64,000 bases of DNA from Streptomyces violaceorubidus (GCF_000717995.1 NZ_JODM01000005.1:248001-312000), one strand, 5' to 3'. Numbered from the stretch's first letter, positions 44,809-56,149 are shown. Program-made: numbers and translations. The notes: generated from the letters alone by a model not told the origin.

Positions 44809-45893
44809 CGACCTCGCGCTCGCCCCGCACCCCCCGTACCGAACACCTCGTCCTGCCCGGCGTCCTCACCGAGGCCGAGGCCGCCGCGACCGTCCGCGGG
44901 ATCCTCGCCGTACAGCGCGAGGACGGCGCCATCCCGTGGTTCCGCGGACACCACCTCGACCCGTGGGACCACGTCGAGGCGGCCATGGCCCTGGACACGG
45001 CCGACGAACACGAGGCCGCCGAGCGGGCGTACGCGTGGCTGGCCCGGCACCAGAACCCGGACGGCTCCTGGTACGCCGCCTACGCCGACGGAGACTTCGC
45101 CGAGGTCGCCGACCGCGGCCGGGAGACCAACTTCGTCGCCTACGTCGCCGTCGGCGTCTGGCACCACCACCTCGCCACCGGCGACGACGCCTTCCTGGAA
45201 AGGATGTGGCCCGTCGTCCACGCGGCGGTCGAGTTCGTGCTGCGCCTCCAGCAGCCCGGCGGGCAGATCGGCTGGCGCCAGGACGACGACGGCACCGCCA
45301 CCACGGACGCGCTGCTGACCGGCAGTTCCTCCGTTCACCACGCGCTGCGCTGCGCGCTCGCCATCGCCGAACAGCGCGAAGAGCCGCAGCCCGACTGGGA
45401 GTTGGCGGCGGGCGCGCTGCGGCACGCCATCCGCCGCCACCCGGAGCGGTTCCTGGACAAGGGCCGCTACTCCATGGACTGGTACTACCCCGTGCTCGGC
45501 GGCGCGCTGACCGGCACGGAGGCCAGGTCCCGCCTCAAGGAGAGCTGGGACCGCTTCGTGGTCCCGGGTCTCGGCGTGCGCTGCGTCGTCCCCAACCCGT
45601 GGGTGACCGGCGGCGAGTCGGCCGAACTCGCCCTCGCCCTGTGGGCCGTGGGCGAGTCCGACCACGCCCTGGAGATCCTCCAGTCGATCCAGCACCTGCG
45701 GGACGCGGACAGCGGCCTGTACTGGACGGGGTACGTCTTCGAGGACGACGCCGTTTGGCCGCGTGAGCTGACCACCTGGACGGCCGGTTCGCTGCTGCTC
45801 GCCGTCGCCGCGCTCGGCGGCCACGAGGCCACCTGCCAGGTCTTCGCGGGCGACCGGCTGCCCCGGGGACTCGACCCGGACTGCTGCGTCTGA
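44805..45893 (+). CDS. Prenyltransferase/cyclase-like (alpha/alpha)6-barrel protein
   Basis: The GTG at 44805 overlaps the methyltransferase stop as GTGA and gives 362 residues. Repeated helical motifs occur: GILAVQREDGAIPWF, AYAWLARHQNPDGSWYAAY, LRLQQPGGQIGWRQDDDG and SIQHLRDADSGLYWTG. They resemble the QW-type repeats of squalene cyclases, but no DxDD cyclase motif is seen. It could be a glycosidase-like or lyase-like barrel instead. Its fixed place after a glycosyltransferase and methyltransferase suggests work on a glycoconjugate or glycolipid. Confidence 0.82.
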   Translation: MTTSRSPRTPRTEHLVLPGVLTEAEAAATVRGILAVQREDGAIPWFRGHHLDPWDHVEAAMALDTADEHEAAERAYAWLARHQNPDGSWYAAYADGDFAEVADRGRETNFVAYVAVGVWHHHLATGDDAFLERMWPVVHAAVEFVLRLQQPGGQIGWRQDDDGTATTDALLTGSSSVHHALRCALAIAEQREEPQPDWELAAGALRHAIRRHPERFLDKGRYSMDWYYPVLGGALTGTEARSRLKESWDRFVVPGLGVRCVVPNPWVTGGESAELALALWAVGESDHALEILQSIQHLRDADSGLYWTGYVFEDDAVWPRELTTWTAGSLLLAVAALGGHEATCQVFAGDRLPRGLDPDCCV

Positions 45894-45894
45894 G

Positions 45895-45913
45895 CGGCCC
45901 GGGCCCCGGGCCG
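45895..45913. terminator. GC palindrome between convergent genes
   Basis: CGGCCCGGG and CCCGGGCCG form perfect arms with minimal loop right after the stop of the cyclase-like gene and just before the end of the convergent small membrane gene. The position fits a bidirectional terminator. Confidence 0.5.
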
Positions 45914-45918
45914 GGCGG

Positions 45919-46206
45919 TCAGTGACGGCCGAGGCGATGGGCGACGGCGTGGCCGACGAAGAGGTAGACGACCGCGGCCAGCCCGTAGCCGGCGACCACC
46001 TGGGCCCAGTCCTCGTCGAACGTGAAGAGGTCGTGCGACCAGCCGGCCAGCCAGTCGGCCGCGTCATGGACGAAGCGCACCAGGTCGTTGGCCCGGTTGG
46101 CGTCCAACAGGTACATCAGGATCCACAGGCCGAGGATGAAGGCCATGATGTCCGCGACGATCGCGATGGCCCGGCCGGCGGAGCTGGAACCGTGGTATCT
46201 AGACAT
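45919..46206 (-). CDS. Small membrane protein
   Basis: The ATG at 46206 gives 95 residues with two hydrophobic helices, at about residues 13-34 (AIVADIMAFILGLWILMYLL) and 70-90 (VVAGYGLAAVVYLFVGHAVA), joined by an amphipathic FVHDAADWLAGWSHDLFTFDEDW loop. No enzymatic motif is visible. It is a conserved-looking small protein of unknown role. Confidence 0.8.
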   Translation of the reverse strand: MSRYHGSSSAGRAIAIVADIMAFILGLWILMYLLDANRANDLVRFVHDAADWLAGWSHDLFTFDEDWAQVVAGYGLAAVVYLFVGHAVAHRLGRH

Positions 46207-46313
46207 GCCTTCCGTATGGCCCCGCAGGCCCGGAGGAAACCTGTGCCGACGGCCCCCCACCCGGAACTCGTTCCGGACGGAGGGCCGTTGTGGTGTCGGC
46301 GGGGTCCGCGCGA

Positions 46314-47174
46314 TCAGCCGCGCTGGATGCCCGAGGTGTCCTGGAGGACGCCGCGGCGGCCGTCCTGGGTCTGCGCGACCAGGTTGGCGCCGCGCTGCTC
46401 GACGGCCAGGTACCAGGTGCCCGGCGCCAGTTCGGCGATCGGCGTCGGCGAGCCGTCCTCCGCGAACAGCGGACGCGGCACCGGCACGGCGAACCAGAAC
46501 GGGGAGAAGTCCCCGGCCGGCTGCGCCTGGGCCTGCTGCGGGGGCTGCGGCTGACCGGGCTGGGGCTGACCCGGCTGCGGCTGGCCGCCGTAGGACGGAC
46601 CGGGCTGACCCGGCTGGGGCTGGCCCGGCTGACCGCCGTACGGCTGCTGCTGGGCGCCCGGGTAGCCGTAACCACCCTGGGGCTGGCCGCCGTAGGGCTG
46701 CGGCGCGGCCGGGCGGGGGGCCGGGATCAGGGTGCCCTTGAGGGCGGGGAGCAGCGGAGTGGCCACGGCCGCGGCGGCCATGACCAGCGTGGCGACGAGG
46801 GCGAGGATCAGGCCGATCCCGGCGCCGATGTTGTCCAGGCCCCCGTCGTTGTCGAAGGCGCCCGCCGGGTCGAAGATGTTGCCGAGCGCGCACCACGCGG
46901 CGAAGACCGTGAACGCGGTGCCGAACTGCCCGAGGTCGAGACCGGCCACCTTCCTGGGCTGCGCCAGGGCGCGGTTCACGACGACGAGCGCGGCACCGAT
47001 GACGCCCGCCAGGACGACACCGAGCACGACCGAGCCACTGCCCCACAGGCTGGGGATGTCGGCGCTGTCCGGCGCACCTTCGATCGAGTAGATGTCGAGG
47101 AACGACGCGATCAACAGCAACACCGCTGCTCCGATCACCACGCCGTCGCCTCGAGTGAGCGAGCGGATATTCAC
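46314..47174 (-). CDS. Four-helix membrane protein with Gly/Pro/Gln-rich tail (DUF5336-like)
   Basis: The ATG at 47174 gives 286 residues. Four hydrophobic helices fill about residues 11-150, followed by YGGQPQ/PGQPQPGQPQ repeats (about 160-215) and a short beta-rich end (SPFWFAVPVPRPLFAEDGSPTPIAEL). The layout resembles DUF5336 proteins. The low-complexity part is probably cytoplasmic and disordered, and is similar in style to the tail of the TerD protein at 2409. Function is unknown. Confidence 0.8.
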   Translation of the reverse strand: MNIRSLTRGDGVVIGAAVLLLIASFLDIYSIEGAPDSADIPSLWGSGSVVLGVVLAGVIGAALVVVNRALAQPRKVAGLDLGQFGTAFTVFAAWCALGNIFDPAGAFDNDGGLDNIGAGIGLILALVATLVMAAAAVATPLLPALKGTLIPAPRPAAPQPYGGQPQGGYGYPGAQQQPYGGQPGQPQPGQPGPSYGGQPQPGQPQPGQPQPPQQAQAQPAGDFSPFWFAVPVPRPLFAEDGSPTPIAELAPGTWYLAVEQRGANLVAQTQDGRRGVLQDTSGIQRG

Positions 47175-47332
47175 TTCAGGTCCTTCGTAGGTCGTCTCGT
47201 CGTCGGTAGAGGCGTCGCTGTCACGACGGCGCCGAAAGGTTCCGGTGTGAAGCGCGGGGGTGGCCCCTCATCGTACGGACGACACTATCGTCCGGACCTC
47301 GGGGCTGTCCGCAGGGATCGGGACGCCGATCG

Positions 47333-48244
47333 CTACCCGCGCAGGAAACTCACGATTCCCTCAGACATCCCTTGCGCCGCCTTCTGGCGCCAACTGCCGC
47401 TGGTCAGCAGGGCCGCGTCCGCGCCGTCGCGCATGTTGCCGCACTCGATGAACACCTTGGGAACCGTTGACAGATTGAGACCGCCCAGGTCCGTGCGCGT
47501 GACCAGACCGGTGCCGTCGCCGAGGTAGTTGGCGGGGGCGGTGCCCGTGACCCGCACGAAGCCGTTCACGACGCGCTCCCCCAGTTCGGCGGAGGGCGCC
47601 ACGATCGCCCGGGTGTCGGCGGCCCCGTCGTGCACCCGCCCCGGAAGGATCACGTGGAAGCCGCGGTTGCCGGACCCCGACCCGTCGGCGTGGATCGAGA
47701 TCGCCGCGTCCGCCTTCGCCTCGTTGCCGATCCGGGCCCGCTCGTCCACGCAGGGTCCGTACGGGCGGTCGCCGTCCTGCGTCAGCTTCACGGTCGCGCC
47801 CCGCTTCTCCAGCAGGTCGCGCAGCCGGTGGGCCACGTCGAGGGTGAACTTCGCCTCGGGCCAGCCCGCGTTGGTGGCCGTGCCGGTCGTGTCGCACTCC
47901 TTCCAGTGCGTACCGACGTTCACTTTGCGGTTGATCTCGGAAGGGTGCTGGAAGTTGGCGGGGTTGTGGCCCGGGTCGATGACGACGACCTTGCCCTTGA
48001 GGGACCCGGGGGCGGGCAGTGGGGAGGCGGACGCCGACGGCTTCCCGGACACCGGGGCCGGGGAGGAGCCCGCGGGCTTCTCGGCGTCGCCGCCGCCCGC
48101 GTCGTTCGGGCCGCCGACCGTCGCGTACACCCCCCACCCGAGCAGCGCCCCGGGCACGAGCGCGGCGACCGCCACAGTCAGCGGGCGGCGCAGGGGGGAG
48201 CGGCGGGGCTGTGCAGGTTCGGAGTCCCGGCCTGTGTACGACAC
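47333..48244 (-). CDS. N-acetylmuramoyl-L-alanine amidase (Amidase_3)
   Basis: The GTG at 48244 with GGGAG eight bases upstream gives 303 residues; a GTG five codons earlier is possible. One membrane helix at about 20-40 serves as an anchor or signal, then a Ser/Pro linker, then the amidase: VVIDPGHNPANF with the zinc histidine, FTLDVAHRLRDLLEKRG, ADAAISIHADGSG, and VPKVFIECGNMRDGADA with the catalytic glutamate. It cleaves peptide stems from muramic acid in the cell wall. Confidence 0.95.
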   Translation of the reverse strand: MSYTGRDSEPAQPRRSPLRRPLTVAVAALVPGALLGWGVYATVGGPNDAGGGDAEKPAGSSPAPVSGKPSASASPLPAPGSLKGKVVVIDPGHNPANFQHPSEINRKVNVGTHWKECDTTGTATNAGWPEAKFTLDVAHRLRDLLEKRGATVKLTQDGDRPYGPCVDERARIGNEAKADAAISIHADGSGSGNRGFHVILPGRVHDGAADTRAIVAPSAELGERVVNGFVRVTGTAPANYLGDGTGLVTRTDLGGLNLSTVPKVFIECGNMRDGADAALLTSGSWRQKAAQGMSEGIVSFLRG

Positions 48245-48245
48245 G

Positions 48246-50818
<2,573 letters not shown>

Positions 50819-51240
50819 GGGGAGGGTGCCTCCAGGCCGAAGTGGGCGGATGCGGTGGGTGATCGGGATGTGTGCAGACTGAACCTCGTGCGCCCGGGCA
50901 ACTATTCCGTTGCTTCGGGTCCCTAACGAATTCTTGACCTTCTCTTGGCCCGGCAACCGCCCGGAACACCCCGAAAAGGGGCGCGTCGCGGGGAAGGACG
51001 CGAGCAAACTCCCACCGGGCCCGTGGCCGATGCCTTGCCCCGCCGGGCCCGTGGCCGATGCCTTGCCCCGCCGGGCCCGTGGCCGACGTCCCGCTCCGCA
51101 GACCGGTGGCCGACGCCCTGTCCCACCGGCCCGTGGCCGACGTCCCGCCCCACCGACCCGTGGCCGACGTCCCGCCCCACCGACCGGCGGCCGACGCCCT
51201 GCCCCGCCGGCCCGTGGCCGACGCCCTGCCCCGAGGACGG
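50819..51240. other. 422-bp gene-free region: MFS promoter and minisatellite
   Basis: The left part, about 50819-51000, is the leader and promoter region of the MFS gene, with AT-richer stretches near 50900-50945 (AACTATTCCGTTGC, CCTAACGAATTCTTGACC). The right part is the 27/28-bp repeat array listed separately, which ends at the stop of the response regulator. I see no gene. Confidence 0.5.
51018..51240. repeat. 27-28-bp minisatellite, eight copies
   Basis: The core CCCGTGGCCGA(C/T)G starts units with GTGGCCGA at 51023, 51051, 51079, 51106, 51133, 51160, 51187 (GCGGCCGA) and 51214. The first two spacings are 28 bp, the later ones 27 bp. The array lies directly after the response-regulator gene. 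Confidence 0.9.
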
Positions 51241-51873
51241 TCAGAGCCACCCCTGCCGTCGAGCCGCGCGGAGCGCCTCCGTGCGGTTGCGGGTGGCGGT
51301 CTTGCCGATCGCGGCGGAGAGGTAGTTGCGGACCGTGGACTCGGACAGGTGCAGCGCCCCGGCGATGTCGGCGACCGTCGCGCCGTCCGCCGAGGCCCGC
51401 AGGACGTCGCACTCCCGCGCGGTGAGCGGGTTGGGACCCGCGCTGAGCGCGGCGGCGGCCAGCGCGGGGTCGACGACCGTCTCACCGGCCAGCACCCGGC
51501 GGATCGCGCCGGCCAGCTCCTCCACCGGGCCGTCCTTGACCAGGAAGCCCGCGGCGCCCGCCTCCATGGCCCGCCGGAGATACCCGGGGCGGCCGAAGGT
51601 GGTCAGGATCAGCACCCGGCAGCCCGGCGTCCGCTCCCGCAGCTCGGCGGCCGCGTCCAGACCGCTCAGGCCCGGCAGCTCGATGTCCAGGAGCGCGATG
51701 TCGGGGCGGTGCGCGAGCGCGGCGGGGACGATCTCGTCACCGGCCGACACCTGCGCGACCACCTCGATGTCCGCCTCCATCCCGAGCAGCAGCGCGAGCG
51801 CGCCCCGCATCATGCCCTGGTCCTCGGCGAGCAGGACGCGGACGGGGTGGGCGCGGGGCGTCGGGTCGGTCAC
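51241..51873 (-). CDS. NarL/LuxR-type response regulator
   Basis: The GTG at 51873 gives 210 residues. The receiver domain has VLLAEDQGMMRGAL, the phosphoacceptor strand IALLDIELPGLSG near residue 58, and a late AGFLVKDGPV lysine. A LuxR helix-turn-helix follows (LTARECDVLRASADGATVAD, then IAGALHLSESTVRNYLSAAI). Its cognate kinase starts 1.3 kb upstream on the same strand, and the ABC exporter above it is the likely target. Confidence 0.95.
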   Translation of the reverse strand: MTDPTPRAHPVRVLLAEDQGMMRGALALLLGMEADIEVVAQVSAGDEIVPAALAHRPDIALLDIELPGLSGLDAAAELRERTPGCRVLILTTFGRPGYLRRAMEAGAAGFLVKDGPVEELAGAIRRVLAGETVVDPALAAAALSAGPNPLTARECDVLRASADGATVADIAGALHLSESTVRNYLSAAIGKTATRNRTEALRAARRQGWL

Positions 51874-51959
51874 GGGGCAAGGGTAGAGGGGCAAGGGTAG
51901 AGGGCGGGCGGTGCGGAAACCGGGGCGTCGCAGGGGGCGAGGACCAGGTGGTGCGAGGA

Positions 51960-53174
51960 CTACGCCGGTGCGCCCACCGGTTCCCCCTCCGCCCGCACCG
52001 GCAGCTCCGCCGTCACCGAGAACCCGCCGCGCGGCTCCGCCCCCGCCGTCAGCGAACCGCCCGCCGTGGCGAGGCGTTCCCTGAGCCCGGTCAGACCGGT
52101 GCCGGGGCCCCGGGTGGAGGGGGCGGCGCCCGTACCGTTGTCCGTGACCGTCAGCCGGACCCGGTCCCCGCTGCCCACCACCGCGATCTCGCACCGGCTC
52201 GCCCCGCTGTGCCGTACGACGTTGGTGACCGCCTCCCGCACCACCCACCCCAGCAGTGCCTCCGCCTGCGGGGGCAGCGGCGGGCCGGAGCGGCGCACCA
52301 CCGGGTCCACGTCCGCCGCGCTCAGGGCGGAGCGCGCCCGGTCCAGTTCGGTGCCCAGGCTGCCCTCCCGGTAGCCGGTGACCGCCTCGCGGACCTCGGT
52401 CAGCGCCTGGCGGCCGACCGACTCGATGTCCGTGATCTGGGTCAGCGCCGCGTCCAGGTCGCGGCGGGCCAGTCGGCGGGCGGCCTCCGACTTGACCACG
52501 ATCACCGAGAGCGTGTGCCCCAGCAGGTCGTGCAGGTCCCGCGAGAACCGCAGCCGCTCCTCCGCCACCGCCCGCGTGGCCAGTTCCTCCCGCGCGGCAC
52601 GCAACTGCCGTACGGCGTCGGACAGGCTCAGGATCGCGGCCGTCACCATCGTCGACAGGAAGGTCCCGTAGGCGATGTTCAGACCGTTCCAGCCGTCCTT
52701 GACGCCCGCCACGACACCCGCCACCACCGCCAGCGACCAGCCCCAGCGGCCCAGCCACCGGCCGCGCAGCGCCGCCCCCGCGGCCAGGCCGAGCAGCGGG
52801 AAGAACAGCAGCCAACTGCCCCCGTACGCCAGGGCCAGACCACAGGTCACCATCGCCATGGCGGCCAGGGACAGCCGCGTGTTCAGCGACTCGCGCAACT
52901 CCTTGTGGAAGGAGCGGAAGGCGACGTGGATGTAGAGCGAGTTGAAGACGATCAGCCCCGCGCCGCCGATCCACGGGTTCGAGCTGTCGCCCTGGAAGAT
53001 GTTGGCGAGACTGCCCAGGCCCAGCAGCAGCCACGGCAGGAGCGTGAAACCGGTGGGCGGCGGCCCCATCCGCTCCGACGGCTCGGCGGTCCCGGCCGGA
53101 TCGGCCCGCCGCGCCAGCTGCCACGCGTCCAGGCGGCACGACATCCTGCGCAGCCGCCCTCGGGTCCCGGTCAT
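51960..53174 (-). CDS. DesK-like sensor histidine kinase
   Basis: The ATG at 53174 follows AAGGGAGCCGACGCCC and gives 404 residues. Five to six helices fill about residues 45-175. The HisKA_3 box is RLRFSRDLHDLLGHTLSVIV near residue 205 with the phosphorylated histidine. The HATPase domain shows VVREAVTNVVRHSGAS, VTDNGTG and GTGLTGLRERLATAGG. It probably senses a membrane or envelope signal and controls the downstream regulator and upstream ABC exporter. Confidence 0.95.
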   Translation of the reverse strand: MTGTRGRLRRMSCRLDAWQLARRADPAGTAEPSERMGPPPTGFTLLPWLLLGLGSLANIFQGDSSNPWIGGAGLIVFNSLYIHVAFRSFHKELRESLNTRLSLAAMAMVTCGLALAYGGSWLLFFPLLGLAAGAALRGRWLGRWGWSLAVVAGVVAGVKDGWNGLNIAYGTFLSTMVTAAILSLSDAVRQLRAAREELATRAVAEERLRFSRDLHDLLGHTLSVIVVKSEAARRLARRDLDAALTQITDIESVGRQALTEVREAVTGYREGSLGTELDRARSALSAADVDPVVRRSGPPLPPQAEALLGWVVREAVTNVVRHSGASRCEIAVVGSGDRVRLTVTDNGTGAAPSTRGPGTGLTGLRERLATAGGSLTAGAEPRGGFSVTAELPVRAEGEPVGAPA

Positions 53175-53220
53175 GGGCGTCGGCTCCCTTCCACCTGGGC
53201 GTTCGGGGCGCTCGGGGCGC

Positions 53221-53937
53221 TCAGTCGGTCGCCGCACCGCGGCGGTAGGACAGGACGGCGTACCCGCCGAAGGCCAGCAGCCATGCCGTCAGGACGAGAA
53301 TGGCACCCGCGGGAGGCGCGTGTCCCGTAGCGACCGAGGTGCCCAGCTGCGCGAAGCGGTGGGTCGGGGTGTACGCCGACACCGTGCGCAGCCACGGGGG
53401 GAACAACGCCAAAGGGAACCACAGCCCGCCGAGCACCGCGAGCCCCAGGTTGGCCACCATGTTCGCCACACCCGTGGTCTGCCCGGTCAGCCGGTAGCCG
53501 TTGCCCAGCCCCAGCAGCGTGAACGGCACCGACCCGAGCCACAGCAGCAGCGCCAGCGCCGCCCACTGCCAGGCGTCCAGCCGTACGCCGTTGAGCAGAC
53601 CGCCCGCCGCCAGCACGGCCGTGATCGCGGGCAGCACGGTGATGGAGCCGGTCAGGGCACGGCCCACGACCACCTGGTGCGGGCGCATCGGAGTCACCCG
53701 CAACTGCCGCAGCCAGCCGATGGCACGGTCCTCGGCGACCCCGCCGCCGGTGTTGAGGGCGGAGCCGACCGCTCCGTAGGCGGCCATGCCGACCATCGCA
53801 CCCGTCTTCCACTCGCCCGCGTCGCCCCCGAGGTTGGTGAACAGCAGGTACATCAGCACCGGCACGGCGACACCGCCCACGACGAAGCCGGGGTCGCGCA
53901 GCGTGCGGCGCGTTTCGAGAACCAGGTAGTCCCTCAT
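53221..53937 (-). CDS. ABC-2 type exporter permease
   Basis: The ATG at 53937 overlaps the ATPase stop by four bases and gives 238 residues. Six helices are predicted, with RTLRDPGFVVGGVAVPVLMYLLF at the start and the ABC-2 hallmark TTGVANMVANLGLAVLGGLWFPLALFPPWLRTVSAYTPTHRFAQL. It forms the transmembrane part of a drug or lipid exporter with the next gene's ATPase. Confidence 0.93.
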   Translation of the reverse strand: MRDYLVLETRRTLRDPGFVVGGVAVPVLMYLLFTNLGGDAGEWKTGAMVGMAAYGAVGSALNTGGGVAEDRAIGWLRQLRVTPMRPHQVVVGRALTGSITVLPAITAVLAAGGLLNGVRLDAWQWAALALLLWLGSVPFTLLGLGNGYRLTGQTTGVANMVANLGLAVLGGLWFPLALFPPWLRTVSAYTPTHRFAQLGTSVATGHAPPAGAILVLTAWLLAFGGYAVLSYRRGAATD

Positions 53938-54860
53938 CGGGCGTTCTCCTTCACGGGCACCGGCGCCGGAGTCGTCAGGGCCAGGAACGCGTCGTCCAGG
54001 GACGCGGGGGCGACCTCCAGGCCGCGTATCGCACCGAGCCGGGCGAGGGCGACCACGGTCGCGTCGGAGTCCTCGGTGCGCAGCACCGCGCGGTCCCCGC
54101 GCACCTCCGTCGCGCGGACCCCGGGCAGCAGCCCCAGGTCCTCGATGGGCCGTCCGGCCAGGTCGAAGGAGACGCGGCTGCCGCCCGCCGCCCGGCGCAG
54201 CTCGTCGCCGGTGCCGTCGGCGACGATCCGCCCCCGGTCGACGACCAGGATCCGGTCGGCGTGCGCCTCGGCCTCCTCCAGGTAGTGGGTGGAGAACAGG
54301 ACTGTGCTGCCGCCCCGGGCGTAGGCCCGCATCGAGCGCCAGAAGGCGTGCCGGGCCTCCACGTCCAGGGCCGCCGTCGGCTCGTCCAGGACCAGCAGGT
54401 CGGGCCGGCCGGCCAGGGCGAGCGCGAACCGCACGCGCTGGGTCTGCCCGCCGGACAGCCGGTCCACGCGCCGCCCGGCCAGCGGCGCGATCCCGGCCAG
54501 CTCCAGGGCCTGTTCCACGGGCATCGGCGCCGGATAGCGGCCGGCCACGAAGGCGACCAGCTCGCCCACGGTGACCCGGGGCACCGCCCGCGCCTCCTGG
54601 AGCATGGCGCCCACCCGGCCGGCCCGTACGGCACGCTCCGGGTCCCCGCCGAACAGCTCGACGGTGCCCGCGTCCGGCGGGCACAGTCCGAGCAGCAGCG
54701 CGATCGCCGTCGACTTGCCCGCGCCGTTGCGGCCGAGCAGCGCGACCGTCTCGCCGCGCGCGATGCGCAGGTCCACGCCGTCGACGGCGCGGACGTCGCC
54801 GTAGGCCTTGGCCGCTGCCGTGAGCTGGACGGCGGGGGTGGTGCCCTCTGTCGGTCTCAT
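53934..54860 (-). CDS. ABC exporter ATP-binding protein
   Basis: The ATG at 54860 gives 308 residues. Walker A is LLGRNGAGKST near residue 43, the signature is RLSGGQTQRVRFALAL, and Walker B is LLVLDEPTAALD, followed by STHYLEEAEAHADRI. The C-terminal extension (RVSFDLAGRPIEDLGLLPGV) is typical of DrrA/NatA-like exporters. It starts the four-gene unit ATPase, permease, sensor kinase, response regulator. Confidence 0.95.
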   Translation of the reverse strand: MRPTEGTTPAVQLTAAAKAYGDVRAVDGVDLRIARGETVALLGRNGAGKSTAIALLLGLCPPDAGTVELFGGDPERAVRAGRVGAMLQEARAVPRVTVGELVAFVAGRYPAPMPVEQALELAGIAPLAGRRVDRLSGGQTQRVRFALALAGRPDLLVLDEPTAALDVEARHAFWRSMRAYARGGSTVLFSTHYLEEAEAHADRILVVDRGRIVADGTGDELRRAAGGSRVSFDLAGRPIEDLGLLPGVRATEVRGDRAVLRTEDSDATVVALARLGAIRGLEVAPASLDDAFLALTTPAPVPVKENAR

Positions 54861-55015
54861 ACCGGTGACGCTACGGAGCCGGCGGGGACGGGCGGCAGAT
54901 GCGGTTGTCCGGAGTTCGGGAGGACAAATGTCACGGGTGGTCCGCGTCCCTCCCGCGTCCCGTACGGTCGGGGCTGTCCGTGATCGTCGTCGTGACCGGG
55001 AGGAGCAGCAGGGCC

Positions 55016-55897
55016 ATGCCCATCGACGCAGCCGGGGCACTCGGCGCCGCACCCCGGGTCCGGGAGATCGTCTGGGACCACAAGGACGTCCAGCTCTACC
55101 ACCTCGGCATCGGCGCCGGCCGGCCCGCCACCGACCCGCACGAGCTGCGCTACACCCTGGAGTCCCGCCTGCACGTCCTGCCGAGCTTCGCGACGGTGGC
55201 CGGTGGCGGCGCCCCCGGCGTGATCGGCGCCCTGTCCGTGCCCGGCGTCGACGTCGACCTCGCCGACGTCCTGCACGGCGGGCAGCGGCTGCGCCTGCAC
55301 CGGCCCGTCCCGGTGCGCGGCCGGGCGAGCGCGGCCTCACGCGTCGTCGCCGTGTACGACAAGGGCACGGCGGCCGTCCTCGTGCTGCGCACCGAGGTCA
55401 CCGACGCGCACGGGCCGCTGTGGACCGACGAGGCCGAGGTCTACGTGCGCGGGGAGGGCGGCTGGGGCGGCGAGCGGGGACCCTCCGCACGCCCCTCGCC
55501 ACCGCCCGCCGGGCCACCGGACCACGTGGCCGAACGGGCCCTGAGGGAGGACCAGGCGCTGCTCTACCGGCTCACCGGCGACTTCAACCCCCTGCACGCC
55601 GACCCGGAGTTCGCCGCGCGCGCCGGCTTCCGGCGGCCCGTCCTGCACGGGCTGTGCACCTACGGCGCCACGCTCAAGACCGTCGTGGACACGCTGCTGG
55701 ACGGCGACGTGTCCCGGGTGCGCGCGTACCGGACGCGGTTCGCCGGGGTGGTGTACCCGGGGGAGACGCTGCGGGTGCGGATGTGGCGGCCCGCGGGGGC
55801 GGGTGGTGCCGGTGCCGGAGAGGTCCGCGTGAGCGTGAGCGCCGTCGAGCGCGACGACGCGCCCGTCCTAGCCGACACGGTCGTCCGGTACGGGTGA
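55016..55897 (+). CDS. MaoC-family (R)-hydratase, double hot-dog
   Basis: The ATG at 55016 follows GGGAGGAGCAGCAGGGCC and gives 293 residues. The N-terminal hot-dog domain (WDHKDVQLYHLGIGAG) resembles the non-catalytic half of fungal-type or MFE-2 hydratases. The C-terminal half carries the catalytic hydratase-2 motif YRLTGDFNPLHADPEFAARAGFRRPVLHGLCTYG. These enzymes hydrate trans-2-enoyl-CoA. It stands alone, divergent from the ABC exporter. Confidence 0.93.
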   Translation: MPIDAAGALGAAPRVREIVWDHKDVQLYHLGIGAGRPATDPHELRYTLESRLHVLPSFATVAGGGAPGVIGALSVPGVDVDLADVLHGGQRLRLHRPVPVRGRASAASRVVAVYDKGTAAVLVLRTEVTDAHGPLWTDEAEVYVRGEGGWGGERGPSARPSPPPAGPPDHVAERALREDQALLYRLTGDFNPLHADPEFAARAGFRRPVLHGLCTYGATLKTVVDTLLDGDVSRVRAYRTRFAGVVYPGETLRVRMWRPAGAGGAGAGEVRVSVSAVERDDAPVLADTVVRYG

Positions 55898-55904
55898 ACG
55901 GCGA

Positions 55905-55938
55905 CGGCCCCGTCCGCCGGATGCGACGAACGGGGCCG
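55905..55938. terminator. Hairpin after MaoC gene
   Basis: CGGCCCCGT and ACGGGGCCG pair around a 16-base loop 7 bp after the MaoC stop. The sequence then runs AGCCGCTTGCTTTTT, a T-rich tail on the plus strand, so this is a plausible intrinsic terminator. Confidence 0.65.
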
Positions 55939-55981
55939 AGCCGCTTGCTTTTTCGAGAGTGCCGGTGCCTGTCCGTACCGG

Positions 55982-56149
55982 TCAGGCGGCCGTCCCGGAC
56001 TGTTCGGCCGGCTTGCGGTGGCGGCCCCTGGGAGTCGCCACGCCCTCCTGGCTGGAGACCGGTCCACGGTGCTTGCCGTGGCCGGTGTCGGTCTCGGAAA
56101 CGTCGGCACCGGCGGCCTGCATCGGCTGGGTCGTGCTGGCGTCGTTCAT
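55982..56149 (-). CDS. Small 55-residue hypothetical protein
   Basis: An ATG at 56149 opens MNDASTTQPMQAAGADVSET, then DTGHGKHRGPVSSQEGVATP, and ends PAEQSGTAA with TGA at 55982. The composition is hydrophilic with a basic GRHRKP patch and no cysteines. I recall proteins of this type at this place in Streptomyces genomes, annotated as hypothetical. The codon bias (G/C third positions) supports coding. No good ribosome-binding site is visible and the function is unknown. Confidence 0.62.
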   Translation of the reverse strand: MNDASTTQPMQAAGADVSETDTGHGKHRGPVSSQEGVATPRGRHRKPAEQSGTAA

